From Micromonospora cremea (GTDB lineage: Bacteria > Actinomycetota > Actinomycetes > Mycobacteriales > Micromonosporaceae), in contig NZ_FSQT01000002.1 of the NCBI RefSeq assembly GCF_900143515.1, positions 1,923,501 to 1,987,500 on the forward strand: 64,000 bases of DNA. The letters are read 5' to 3'. Shown here one piece after another: positions 25,471 through 35,540 of this stretch; the stretch's first letter is position 1; each line of letters begins with the position of its first letter. Position numbers and translations under genes: made by a program. Below the pieces are notes generated by a model, which worked only from the letters and a program-made list of their open reading frames with translations, was not told the DNA's origin and made no database searches.

Positions 25471-28400
25471 ATGGGTCTGCTGCTTGAGGCCGTGGATGTG
25501 CTGGATCGGTGGCGGTGGCGATGGCTGCTGACCGATGAGGCCACAGGGGCAGTGCTTGCCGACCACACGGTGGCGTTGCAGCCGGGTTCGGCGCAGGTGG
25601 AGGCGTTTGACGACCTGTACCGGCATTTGCGGTGGAACGCTGAGCTGGATCGGCGAGTGGCCTCGGAGGCGGAACTGGTCGAGCAGCTCGGGGCCTGGAT
25701 CGGCCGAGTGGTGCTGGGCGAGACCATCGGCCGGGCCATCGTGGACGCCTCACCGGTGACCGTGCGGGTCGTCGTGCCGGATCGGTTGGGGTTCCTGGCG
25801 GTGCGGCCGTTGGAACTGGCGCATGTTGACGGCGTCGCGTTGGCCCGGCGGGGGGATGTGAGCCTGGTCTTCGACATCGGCTCCCAGAGCACAGCCAAGA
25901 CTGAGATGGGTGGCCGGCTGAGAATGTTGGCGGTGTTTAGCCTGCCGACGCAGACCACGGCGCTGGCGTTGCGGCGGGAACGCTACGAGTTGACCCGGTT
26001 GGTGCGGACGCTCGCCGCCCGGCGGGGCCGGGCTGTGGAGTTGGAGGTGTTGCAGTACGGGGTCACCCGACAGGTGCTGGCACAGCGGATGACCGCCGCG
26101 GGTGGTCCCGACGTGCTGCACCTGTCCGGCCACGGCGGCGCCGGAGTCATCGCCTTGGAGCACCGCGACGGATCGGAGGACCAGGTCAACACCGACGAGC
26201 TGTTGGCTCTGCTGCGCCCGGGACGGGGTCGGGTAAAGCTGGCGGTGATGTCAGCGTGCCAGTCAGCGGCGGCGACCACCGCGGAGACGCTGCGGTGGCT
26301 GCGGCTGGATGAGGCCGCCGATGTAGCGCAGGAGCAGGCCGACGCCGAGGCAACAGCGATCGCGGGGCTGCGCCCGGTGATGGGAGTGGCCCGGCAGGTG
26401 GCCCAGCAACTGGGGTGTGCGGTGATCGCGATGCGGTATCCGGTGGTCGACGACTTCGCGGTGGCGTTGGCCGGCGAGCTGTACCGGGGCCTGTTCGAAT
26501 GGGACCTGCCGGTCGACGCTGCGGTGCGCCGAGCAGTGCCCGCCGCCACCGGCGAACAGGCTTCGCCAGCGCGGCCGGCGGTGTCGATCGCCACCCCGGT
26601 GCTGCTCGGGGCGTCCGCCGCGGGGATGTCGCTGACCCCGCCGGCCGGGCCGGTCGTGGCCGACCCCGCCCGCACCCTGATGGCCGGATTCCCAAGCGAG
26701 CCGGTCCGGTTCGTGGGGCGGGTCGCGGCGATAGCCCGGGCCAGCGAGGCCCTGGCCCCCGACGGCGGGCGCAACGCGGTGTTGTTCCACGGCATGGCCG
26801 GGGCGGGCAAGACCGCCTGCGCGTTGGAGTTGGCCTACCGGCACCAGAACGCGTTCAGCGGGTTGGCGTTCTGGAAGGCCCCGGAACGCCCAGAAGAGTT
26901 CACGACGGCGCTGACCAGCCTGGCGCGGTCGCTGGAGGCCCAGCTGGAGCATCTGAACTTCACGATGCTGGACGCGCTTGGCGCACCGAAGGCGTTCGAC
27001 CAGTTCCTGCCCCGGGTTACCGAGGTGCTGGAACAGACCGGTCTGTTGCTGGTGCTCGACAACCTGGAGACCCTGCTGACCGAGGCCGGGGGCTGGCGCG
27101 ACCCGCGGTGGGGACGGCTGATCGCGGCGCTGACCGATCATGATGGGCTATCCAGGATGGTGTTGACCAGCCGCATCGTCCCGGCCGGCCTGGACACCCG
27201 TGTGCTGGTCGAACCGGTGCACGCCCTGTCCCGCGACGAGACGGTGCTGCTGGCCCGGGAACTGCCTCACTTGCGGGCACTCCTGCACGCCGACCCAAGC
27301 CCGACCCGGCAACCCGACACCGTCATCGCCGCCGACCGGGACCAGGTTCGGGCCGTGCTCAACCTGGTCCAGGGCCACCCGAAACTGCTGGAGCTGGCCG
27401 ACGCCGCCGCCGCCGACCCGAATGCGCTAGCCCGACACCTGCACGCCGCGGGCACGAGCGGTGCCGGGCTGGCCGCGTTCTTCACCGCCGGGCACAGCAG
27501 CCTGGACCCGGAGGGGTTCCTGGCCACCCTGGCGCAGTGGACCACCACCATCCTCGACCTCCTGCTCGACCCGGCCCGGCTAGCCGCCCAACTGCTGTGC
27601 GGGATAGAGGATGACGATCGGTGGTCGTATGTCGTCGAAGGCAACTGGGCCGACCTGTGGCGGCGCTTGGAGCGTCCCGACCCCGCCCCCGACTGGCCCA
27701 CGGTGCTGGCCCCCCTGGTCGACGCCGCACTGGTCGAGGTCGACCGATTCAGCGTCGAGCAGGGCGGAGACGAGGAAAAGCCCGGAGGCCGCGACCGGGC
27801 CGTTCGCTACCGCATCCACCCCGGCGTCGCCGAAACCATCCGCACCGCCACCCCCGCCAACATCGGCACCGCCATCGACGCAGAACTGGCCGCATTCTGG
27901 AACATCCTTGCGGACCAGGCACTGTACGGCGGCGGCGGAGAAAACAGCAGCATGGTGGTCAATGCAAGTCTGTCCGCCGCCCCATACGTGATCCGCCTAC
28001 AGGACTTGGACCTGGCCGCCACCCTCCTCGAACGAGCCATCCTCCGAGACGATTCACCGGGCACCACGTTGACGGTCATCGCCCACCTGCGCCGCATCAC
28101 CGCGACGGTCGCCGACCCAGACATCAATAGGCTCTTAGCCGGCGCGGTGGCACTGATTGACCGCGACGAGGGCGAACGGCTTCTCCGCGCCGCCCTCCGC
28201 GAGGCCGAGACCAGCGACAACCACCGCGCCGCCACCGTCGTTGCGGGGCAACTCGTGCACCTGCTCTGCGAAACCAGCCGGTTGGCGGAGGCCCTCGCCG
28301 TCACCGAAATCGCGGCAGAACACACCCGCCAGGCAGGGCTCGGCCGCTGGACCCAGCTCGGCGACGAATGCCAGCGGATCCAGATCGTGTACCTGATGGG

Positions 28401-29487
28401 CAAGGTTGAGCAGGCCCTGGCCGAGGCGCAACGGCTGCAGGCCGCGATGCGGCAGCTTCCCGATGAGCGGGCCCCCAACGACGCCACCCAACCCTTCAAC
28501 GTCCGCGAAGCGATCCTCAACATTGGTGTCCTCGCCGCTCAGGACCTGGGTCGACATCAGGCTGCCCTCGACCTCAACGCCGAGAACGTCGCCAGCAAGC
28601 AGCGACGTGGCGCTGGCCTCCGCGAAATCGCCAGGAGCCAGTTCAACGGCTACCACTCGCTGATCGTGTTGGGTCGCCTCGACCAGGCCGAGAAGCTGCT
28701 GCTGTTCTGCCAACAGATATACGAAGACCAGAACGACATCAGGGGACTTGAGAAGGTACTGGCCGCTCGCGGCATCCTAGCCGCCCGCCAGGGTCGTCAC
28801 GAGCAGGCCGTTACCCTCGACCAGGCGGCTTTGCGTTACGGCTACCTGCAACCCGACTCGCGCGAGATCGCTGGCGAACACTACAACCTCGCTGCCGATC
28901 TTGCCGCAACCGGCGCGAGGCCGGCGGAGCAACTGGCCCACCGCCTCGCCGGCGCCGTCCTTCTCCACCTGATCGGCGACAGCCACCGCCTAGCGAGCGC
29001 GGTCAGGGATCTAGCCCGAGACGTGTACCGCCTGGGCAACGTCAGCCTGCCTACCACCGTCGAGCAGGTAGCCCATCAGGTCGACCAGACCAAAGGCGTT
29101 CGGTTCAGCGATCTGATCACCACCCTGGCGCCCGACCCCCACACCGCCGACCAGGCCCTGACCGCCGTCATCGACGCCGCCCGCGCGCTGCCCGCCGACC
29201 AGGTGTTTGACATCGAATCCCAACTCGAACAGTGGGAACCGGTCCTAGCCGACCTCGTCGCCGCCGTCGCCGGTGACCAGAACGCCGCCGCCGCCCTCAT
29301 CCAGAACCTCGACGAGTTCGCCGGAAGCACCGACTGGGCCAACCTGGCCGCGGCCCTGCGCCGGATCCTGGCCGGGGAACGCGACCCCGGCCATCTCCTG
29401 ACCGACCTCGACCCGATCGACACCGCCATCACCCAACGCGCCCTCGCCGCCCTCGCCGCCGAACCAGGAACCCCCACTCATGAGTGA
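25471..29487 (+). CDS. CHAT protease-NB-ARC-TPR STAND protein, candidate antiphage effector
   Basis: This 1338-residue protein starts at the ATG at 25471, 7 nt after GGGGAGG. Residues 1-370 form a CHAT caspase-like domain with the catalytic pair His221 (HLSGHGG) and Cys263 (VMSACQSA). An NB-ARC-type NTPase follows: Walker A GMAGAGKT at 441-448, Walker B LLLVLDN with Asp530, an LTSR sensor at about 560 and [10 protein letters not shown] at about 635. Residues about 880-1200 look like TPR-type helical repeats. In known STAND systems repeats sense a trigger, the NTPase oligomerises and the N-terminal effector acts. Here the effector would be a protease; the trigger and target are unknown. The next gene overlaps it by 8 nt. 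Confidence 0.9.
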
Positions 29488-29953
29488 AGCCATTCGCACC
29501 CAGATCGACGCCCTCACCGACCAGGACGCCATCCGCGTCCTGGCCCTGCTCGTAGACCGCGCCGGCCACCTGCCCGATCCCACCCACCTGCGCCAAACCG
29601 AAGCCCAGCTCGACGACGCCGCGGCTAACCCCGACCCCACCGACGGCATCGACCTCAACGCGGACCCTGCCACCCCCGGCGACCTGGCCCGCGCCACCCT
29701 CACCTACCTCGCCCCCACCCACTCCGACACCATCAGCCGCGCCATCGTCCTTCCTACCGACACCACCCGCTTTGACCCCACCACCCTCGCCGTCGGCGCC
29801 CTCATCCTCATCGCCCTCCAAACCGAAGTCGACATCACCCGCACCGACAACGGTCGCTGGAAACTTCGCATCCACAAATACCGAATGCGCGACTCTACCC
29901 TCGGCAGTCTTCTGGGCAAACTCATTGCCTCCTACCGTCCGCCTGGGCAGTAG
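29480..29953 (+). CDS. Small partner of the CHAT-NB-ARC protein, unknown family
   Basis: The 157-residue protein starts inside the last codons of the CHAT gene (ATGAGTGA), so the two are translationally coupled. The N-terminal 50 residues are helical ([20 protein letters not shown]). A middle hydrophobic helix ([18 protein letters not shown]) leads into a short beta hairpin and a basic tail ([19 protein letters not shown], then LLGKLIASY). No catalytic motif is seen. It could be the substrate or executioner cleaved by the CHAT protease, an adaptor or an antidote; all are inference from the linkage. Confidence 0.75.
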
Positions 29954-30222
29954 AATCGGTGGCGATGAGACCACAAGGGCGGACGCGTTGACGGCGTTGC
30001 TCTAGATAATGGATGGCATCCGTTGTTTCCATCGACTACGAGCGCGTACGGCAACCCGTACGCACGTTGCCAGATTAGAAAGACGGATCCGGGGCGCTTA
30101 GGCATTTCCGGGGTTGATCGAGATCCCTCAGTTGATGGACATCGCCCCGGTTGACAACCGCTTCGCTGAGTTCGCCGAGGCCCTCCGCTGTGTGAAGGGC
30201 TCATGGACGTCCGCTGCAAGGG

Positions 30223-31320
30223 CTACAGTTCGTCGGGCTCTAAGGATTCGGCTAGTTCATCGGTGATGTAGCTGAACCGCAGGTGCCGCCAACCCTTGTC
30301 GCCGCGTTGTTCCTCGTCTTCTAGTGCGCTGAAGGGAATGTAGCGGCAGATCGAGGAGAGCGGGCGGCGCATGCGCGCGAAGGTCGCTCGGTTGACTTGC
30401 TCCTTCACGCGGTCTCGCCGGTCGTCTGGAGCTACCAGGAAACACGAGATGTCGAGGTTGGGCTGTAGGGCTAAGAGGTCCGTCATGCGGAGGATGCCTG
30501 AGTAGATGGAGGTCGTCCGTTCCACCTCGAAGGCGGCTTGGACAGCGTCACGATCGAGCCACAGCACATCAATGTTCTGGATGATCCGCATGGCCTGCTT
30601 CACGAGCGGAAGGCGCAGGTGCTCCACCGTGCTGGGAAGCGATCCCAGTTCTCGTCCGCGCCACACTCGCCCGCGGTCGCTGGCGGGTATGAACACGTCA
30701 TAGCCCATCGAGGCGCCCATGCGGGCGAGAAGATACTGCATATGCGTGTGCTCGGTGCCCGTTTCAGCCGCAACCTCGGCAGCGTCCTCGTCGTCCTTAG
30801 GAACCGTGACGACACCGTCATCAGTCTCGACAACCGTGACGCTGCTCAGGGCGGCCTTGGGAACCTCGCGGGTGATTGGATTCGCGATCGCATCCTCGAT
30901 CGCACGGACAACGACCTCTCCGTCCGTGTCCGTCCAACGGGCCGGGCTTCCCCTGAAGGCCATGCCCCACCGGTCACGGCGCTCGAAGCTACGCGTGGCT
31001 TGCAGTTCTTCGAGCATTTCCGTGACCGGCACACCCGTCTCAGGGCTCAACTCGAGTTCAATCTCCACGGGAATTCTCACCGGATAGAGGCCCTGCGTCC
31101 AGATGCGGCCGCTCTCGTCCTCATCGAGGTAGGCAGGTCCGGTCACCTTCAGCACAGCAATCCACCGGTAGGCCCGTACGAGGTAGCACAGCAGCCGGTC
31201 ACCGGGTTGGATACGTTGAGCCGTGTTCCAGCGGCGGGCGCTGAATCCGGACACCGTCCCGCCGGCATCCTTGAACTCGTGCCAGGTTTCAACGGTGAAT
31301 AGGTTCAGCCAGTAGGTCAT
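30223..31320 (-). CDS. EVE-domain protein with a nuclease-like C-terminus (type IV restriction candidate)
   Basis: Residues 1-150 fit an EVE/PUA-like domain: YWLNLFTVETWHEF, then RIQPGDRLLCYLVRAYRW and RIPVEIELEL. EVE domains bind modified bases. The C-terminal 180 residues contain NIDVLWLDRDAVQAAFEVER followed by TTSIYSGILRMTDLL, where Asp, Glu and Glu fit a PD-(D/E)XK nuclease core. The start follows AAGGAG. At 365 residues this suits a modification-dependent restriction enzyme that would attack phage DNA with altered bases. It faces the CHAT pair from the opposite strand. The nuclease call rests on motif reading only. Confidence 0.75.
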   Translation of the reverse strand: MTYWLNLFTVETWHEFKDAGGTVSGFSARRWNTAQRIQPGDRLLCYLVRAYRWIAVLKVTGPAYLDEDESGRIWTQGLYPVRIPVEIELELSPETGVPVTEMLEELQATRSFERRDRWGMAFRGSPARWTDTDGEVVVRAIEDAIANPITREVPKAALSSVTVVETDDGVVTVPKDDEDAAEVAAETGTEHTHMQYLLARMGASMGYDVFIPASDRGRVWRGRELGSLPSTVEHLRLPLVKQAMRIIQNIDVLWLDRDAVQAAFEVERTTSIYSGILRMTDLLALQPNLDISCFLVAPDDRRDRVKEQVNRATFARMRRPLSSICRYIPFSALEDEEQRGDKGWRHLRFSYITDELAESLEPDEL

Positions 31321-31747
31321 GCGTCTCCTTGTGGTGCCGTCCCGCCGGTGCCCTGGGTGCGACCCTAGTCCTTAGCTGGCTGACATGGCCCCCGGCGATG
31401 CCGCCAGCGCCGTTGTCGTTCGACGGTTCGGTCGACAGGGGTCGGGACCAGGTTTGGCCGTCCGTTCGGATGCCGGTGCTCGTCAAGAGAGTTTGGCGAT
31501 CGAACATAAGGAACAGTGGGCGCGGGCGGGGGCATACGGCAACGTCGATAGGCCGCCGCGCCTCGTTGTCGCCGTCGTAGTGCTCGTGTGGGTCGTCAAC
31601 GGCAACGACCTGAGCCAGGAGACCGCCCAGCGGAATGCCGCACCGCCCTCGAAGCGGGAAGCGAACCGGCGCTCGGACATCGCGGGCAGGAGACGTGGGA
31701 GATCGAGAACTGTGCACGCCGGTCCGTGATGATCCGACTCACGTCGC
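31321..31747. other. Intergenic region with the right copy of the 25-nt repeat
   Basis: The repeat lies at 31686-31710. The open frames here show no family-like content. The divergent start of the EVE gene and the convergent end of the DUF4839 gene border the region. Confidence 0.45.
31686..31710. repeat. 25-nt direct repeat, right copy
   Basis: Exact copy of 25039-25063, same orientation, 6.6 kb away. Confidence 0.7.
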
Positions 31748-32500
31748 CTACCGAATTTCCGTAGAGACCGGCTCAAGGAAGAACAGGCACTGTTCCGGGT
31801 TGTATTCGGCAACCCGAGCAACGACGTGGAGAAGGTCGCCGGTACCTACGGAATCCGGGATGTTCGCGCCAGTGAGATGCAGGTCAGGGACGTTGACGTC
31901 TTCGAACTTGAACGCGGGCCCGACCGAAGATTTCGGGCCCTTATTTCCGGGATGGACGAGGATGTCGTAGCGAGTGTTGTAATCGCCGTGATTTAGCATC
32001 GATGCGATGGAACCGTTGAACTCGATGGTCCTGCCCTCGTACTTGGCCGCGAACGTTCCGATCGTCTCGCCGCAGTAGTCCGGCACCGCTAAGAGCGCCG
32101 CGAAATCCTTGCTGTTCTCGACCGTCAGGACCTGGTCCGCGTCGGACTCATCTGAAGCTGATTCTTCGGGCTTCGGCGTCGCCGAGGGCTTTCCGCTGGC
32201 CAGGACCGTCGTCTCGCTCGGCGACTTGGTCGGCTTGGGATCCTTGTCGTCTCCGCCTTGGAGCGTGCTGGCGATTCCGCCGACGATGGCCAGGAGCAGG
32301 ACGACACCGGCCGCCAGGGCAATGGGTACCCACGGGACCTTCGGCTTCGGGCGGCGGAAGTTCAGCGTTGTCCGCAACGTCCCCTGGTTCTGGTCGACGA
32401 ACTCCCAACCAGCCTTCTGCCACTTCGCGATCGACCTGGCCTCGGTGCCGCGGATTGCCTGCACGGACTTGAACTCGTACTGCACGCCGTCGTCAGCCAT
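31748..32500 (-). CDS. DUF4839-type membrane protein
   Basis: This 250-residue protein has a short cytoplasmic head (MADDGVQYEFKSVQAIRGTE and GTLRTTLNFRRPKPK), one membrane helix (PWVPIALAAGVVLLLAIVGG), a Lys/Ser/Pro linker and an exported domain. The exported part (LTVENSKDFAALL, GRTIEFNGSIASMLNHGDY, TRYDILV, FEDVNVPDLHLTG, FFLEPVSTEIR) matches my recollection of DUF4839, which is common in actinobacteria and often sits in accessory regions. Biochemical function is unknown. I chose the ATG at 32500; an in-frame start 10 codons upstream is less likely. Confidence 0.8.
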   Translation of the reverse strand: MADDGVQYEFKSVQAIRGTEARSIAKWQKAGWEFVDQNQGTLRTTLNFRRPKPKVPWVPIALAAGVVLLLAIVGGIASTLQGGDDKDPKPTKSPSETTVLASGKPSATPKPEESASDESDADQVLTVENSKDFAALLAVPDYCGETIGTFAAKYEGRTIEFNGSIASMLNHGDYNTRYDILVHPGNKGPKSSVGPAFKFEDVNVPDLHLTGANIPDSVGTGDLLHVVARVAEYNPEQCLFFLEPVSTEIR

Positions 32501-32777
32501 GTGGCCCCTAGACCCCCGAATCGGATTCATCGCTCATGGACTCCTCGGGAGGATAGGGGCTCAGCGAAGTTAGCGGGGGTCGAGGTGTCCTCGGGCTGGT
32601 CGGGTTGTGGCGCAGCGGGTTCGGACCCGCTGGTTGACGGGTTGCGCGAAGGTGAGCGGGGCGCTTCACACACTCACACGTCCTACCTTTTCCTCACGTC
32701 AATAGGACGATCGCGCCGAACCATGCTCATTCCGGGTATAGTCCGGATCTTGGTGCGGGCCCTACACTGCCCTGCAC

Positions 32778-35540
32778 ATGGACGAAATCGCGGGGAACCA
32801 GCGCCTGGCGGCGGAGCAGCGTGCGCGTGTGCTTATCGACCGCCAACTGAAGGATGCTGGCTGGGCAGTCCAGGACCAGAAGACGATGAACCTGTTCGCC
32901 GGTCCGGGCGTGGCGGTCCGCGAGGCGGTGATGGCCAACGGCCACGGCCGAGCCGACTACCTGCTCTACGTCGATCAGAAGACCGTCGGCGTGATCGAGG
33001 CGAAGCCCCAGGGCACGCCGCTGTCGGGGGTGGAGTGGCAGTCGGCCAAGTACGCCGATGGTTTAAGACCGGAGGTGCGGCGTAAGGCGCTGACCGTGGA
33101 CGGTCGGCTGCCGTTCGTGTTCGAGGCAAGTGGGTCGGAGTGCCACTTCACCAACGGGTTTGACCCGCAACGGCGGGCCCGCCGGATCTTCGCGTTTCCC
33201 CAGCCGGGCACCCTGGCCCGCATCCTTAGGGATGCTGAGGCGGACCCGAAGCGGCCTACGTGGCGGGCAAAGGTGCGCAGTTTGCCGCCGCTGGACACCG
33301 CTCCGCTGCGGCCCGCCCAGATAACCGCGATTCAGGGTATTGAGCGGTCACTGGCCGAGCAGAGGTTCGACCGGTCGCTGGTGCAGATGGCCACCGGCGC
33401 CGGCAAAACCTATACCGCCGTGACTGAGTCCTACCGGCTGCTCAAGCACGGCGGATTCGCCCGGATCCTGTTCCTGGTTGATCGGAACAACCTCGCAGAC
33501 CAGACCCTGGCCGAGTTCCAGAACTACCGCACCCCCGACGACGGACGCCGGTTCACCGAGCTGTACAACGTCGACAAACTCACCAGCACCGGCATGCTCC
33601 GCAGCTCCAGCGTCGTGATCTCCACCATTCAGCGGGTGTACCGGGTTCTGGCCGGCGACACCGCTCCCGAAGGCGACGACCCTGGGCTAGACGACTACGT
33701 GCCCGATGCCCCGGTCACCGTCGTCTACAACCGGGACCTCCCGCCGGAGGCGTTCGATCTGGTGATCGTCGACGAGGCGCACCGATCGATCTATGGCGTG
33801 TGGCGGGGCGTGCTGGATTACTTCGACGCGCACATCGCTGGCTTGACCGCCACGCCCGGCAAGCAGACGTTCGGCTTCTTCCGGCAGAACCTGGTCTCCG
33901 AGTACACCTACCCGCAGTCGGTCGCGGACCGCGTCAACGTCGACTTCGACCTGTACCGGATCAAGACCCAGATCAGCGAGCAGGGCTCCCGCATCGAGGC
34001 CGGCACGATCGTCCCGAAGGTTGACCGGCGCACTCGCGTGCAGCGCCTGGAAGAGCTCGACGAGGACCTGGAGTACACCAGCAAGCAGCTAGACCGGGCA
34101 GTCACCGCCAACTCGCAGATCCGGTTGGTGCTGGATACATTCCGCGACAAGCTATTCATCGACATCTTCCCCGGCCGCACCACTGTGCCGAAGACGCTGA
34201 TCTTCTGCAAGGACGACGCCCACGCCGAGGAGGTCGTCACCACGGTGCGGGAGGTGTTCGGCAAGGGCAACGACTTTGCCGCGAAGATCACCTACAGCGC
34301 CAGGGACCCTAAGGGTCAGCTGCAGGCTTTCCGTACCTCAGCCAGCCTGCGCATCGCGGTGACCGTGGACATGATCGCCACCGGCACCGACGTCAAGCCC
34401 CTGGAGTGCGTGTTCTTCATGCGCGACGTGCGGTCGGCGTCGTACTTCGAGCAGATGAAGGGCCGCGGCGCACGCACAATCGCCCCCGCCGACTTCCAAG
34501 CGGTCACCCCGGACGCCACCGAGAAGACGCGGTTCGTCATCGTGGACGCGGTCGGGGTCACCGAGCACGACTTCGTCGACCCGCCGCTCAACCGCGAGAA
34601 GGGCGTCTCGCTCAAGCAACTGTTGGACAAGGCCGCGGCGCTGACCCTCACCGAGGCGGAAATCGCCACCCTCGCCTCCCGGCTGGCCGCGCTGGAACTC
34701 CAGCTCACCCCGGCCGAGCAGGCCGAACTCGACCAAGTCGCCGACACACCGGTCCGGGACATTGTTCGCGGCCTGGTCGACGCGGTCGATCCGGATACTC
34801 AGGCAAAGGCCGCCGCCGACGCCGTCGATCCGGCGGCCGCCGTGCAGAACTTGCTAAACGCGGCGGTGAAACCGCTGGCCGCCAATCCGAAATTACGGCA
34901 GCGGATCCTGGAGCTACGCCAGGCCCACGATCGGATCATCGACGAAGTCAGTGTCGACACCCTCGTGGACGCCTACGGCGTGGTAGACGCATCCCGCGCC
35001 CGCTCCATCGTCGAGTCGTGGCAGGCGTACCTCGATGTGCACCGCGACGAGATCACCGCGATCCAGTTGCTCACCGAGGCGCACGAGCGGCACATCTCAT
35101 TCACGGACATTAAGGAGTTGGCCGACCGGATCGGCCGACCACCACGCAACTGGACCCCCGACCTGATCTGGTCTGCGTATGAAGCCCTTGACGCAAGCCG
35201 CGTTCGGCACAGCGACCGCCACACTCTGACAGATTTGGTGTCCCTGATCCGGTTCACCGTCGGAGAAGACGACCGGCTGGTGCCCTACACCGAGCGGGTC
35301 CGTGAGCGGTACGCTGCCTGGCTGCTCCAGCAGCAGCAGGCCGGAGTTATTTTCAGCGACGCAGAGAGATGGTGGCTGGACCGGATGGTCGAAGTTATCG
35401 CCGTGTCGGCGGGCATCAGCCCGGACGACCTGGACAACGCGCCCTTCACCGAACGCGGCGGCATCGACGGTGCCATCCGCGACCTCGGCCCCCGCGCCGC
35501 CACACTCATCGACCAGCTGAACACGGAGCTGACCGCGTGA
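32778..35540 (+). CDS. hsdR: Type I restriction enzyme, R (nuclease/translocase) subunit
   Basis: The 920-residue protein has the N-terminal nuclease motif (GRADYLLYVDQKTVGVIEAK, with Asp and ExK). The helicase motor follows: motif I MATGAGKTYTA, motif II VDEAHRSI, motif III AGLTATPG and motif VI region SASYFEQMKGRGARTI. A C-terminal helical domain of about 250 residues docks on the methylase. HsdR cuts unmodified DNA at a distance after ATP-driven translocation. It is the first gene of a tight R-S-M operon, and its stop overlaps the hsdS start by 4 nt. Confidence 0.95.
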   Translation: MDEIAGNQRLAAEQRARVLIDRQLKDAGWAVQDQKTMNLFAGPGVAVREAVMANGHGRADYLLYVDQKTVGVIEAKPQGTPLSGVEWQSAKYADGLRPEVRRKALTVDGRLPFVFEASGSECHFTNGFDPQRRARRIFAFPQPGTLARILRDAEADPKRPTWRAKVRSLPPLDTAPLRPAQITAIQGIERSLAEQRFDRSLVQMATGAGKTYTAVTESYRLLKHGGFARILFLVDRNNLADQTLAEFQNYRTPDDGRRFTELYNVDKLTSTGMLRSSSVVISTIQRVYRVLAGDTAPEGDDPGLDDYVPDAPVTVVYNRDLPPEAFDLVIVDEAHRSIYGVWRGVLDYFDAHIAGLTATPGKQTFGFFRQNLVSEYTYPQSVADRVNVDFDLYRIKTQISEQGSRIEAGTIVPKVDRRTRVQRLEELDEDLEYTSKQLDRAVTANSQIRLVLDTFRDKLFIDIFPGRTTVPKTLIFCKDDAHAEEVVTTVREVFGKGNDFAAKITYSARDPKGQLQAFRTSASLRIAVTVDMIATGTDVKPLECVFFMRDVRSASYFEQMKGRGARTIAPADFQAVTPDATEKTRFVIVDAVGVTEHDFVDPPLNREKGVSLKQLLDKAAALTLTEAEIATLASRLAALELQLTPAEQAELDQVADTPVRDIVRGLVDAVDPDTQAKAAADAVDPAAAVQNLLNAAVKPLAANPKLRQRILELRQAHDRIIDEVSVDTLVDAYGVVDASRARSIVESWQAYLDVHRDEITAIQLLTEAHERHISFTDIKELADRIGRPPRNWTPDLIWSAYEALDASRVRHSDRHTLTDLVSLIRFTVGEDDRLVPYTERVRERYAAWLLQQQQAGVIFSDAERWWLDRMVEVIAVSAGISPDDLDNAPFTERGGIDGAIRDLGPRAATLIDQLNTELTA

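Noticed and set aside
31385..31729. 115-codon + strand frame after the EVE gene
   Set aside because: No start signal, no family-like content, and it crosses the 25-nt repeat.
35369..35536. Longer start for hsdS inside hsdR
   Set aside because: The extension has shadow composition; homologous sequence begins at the GTG overlapping the hsdR stop.
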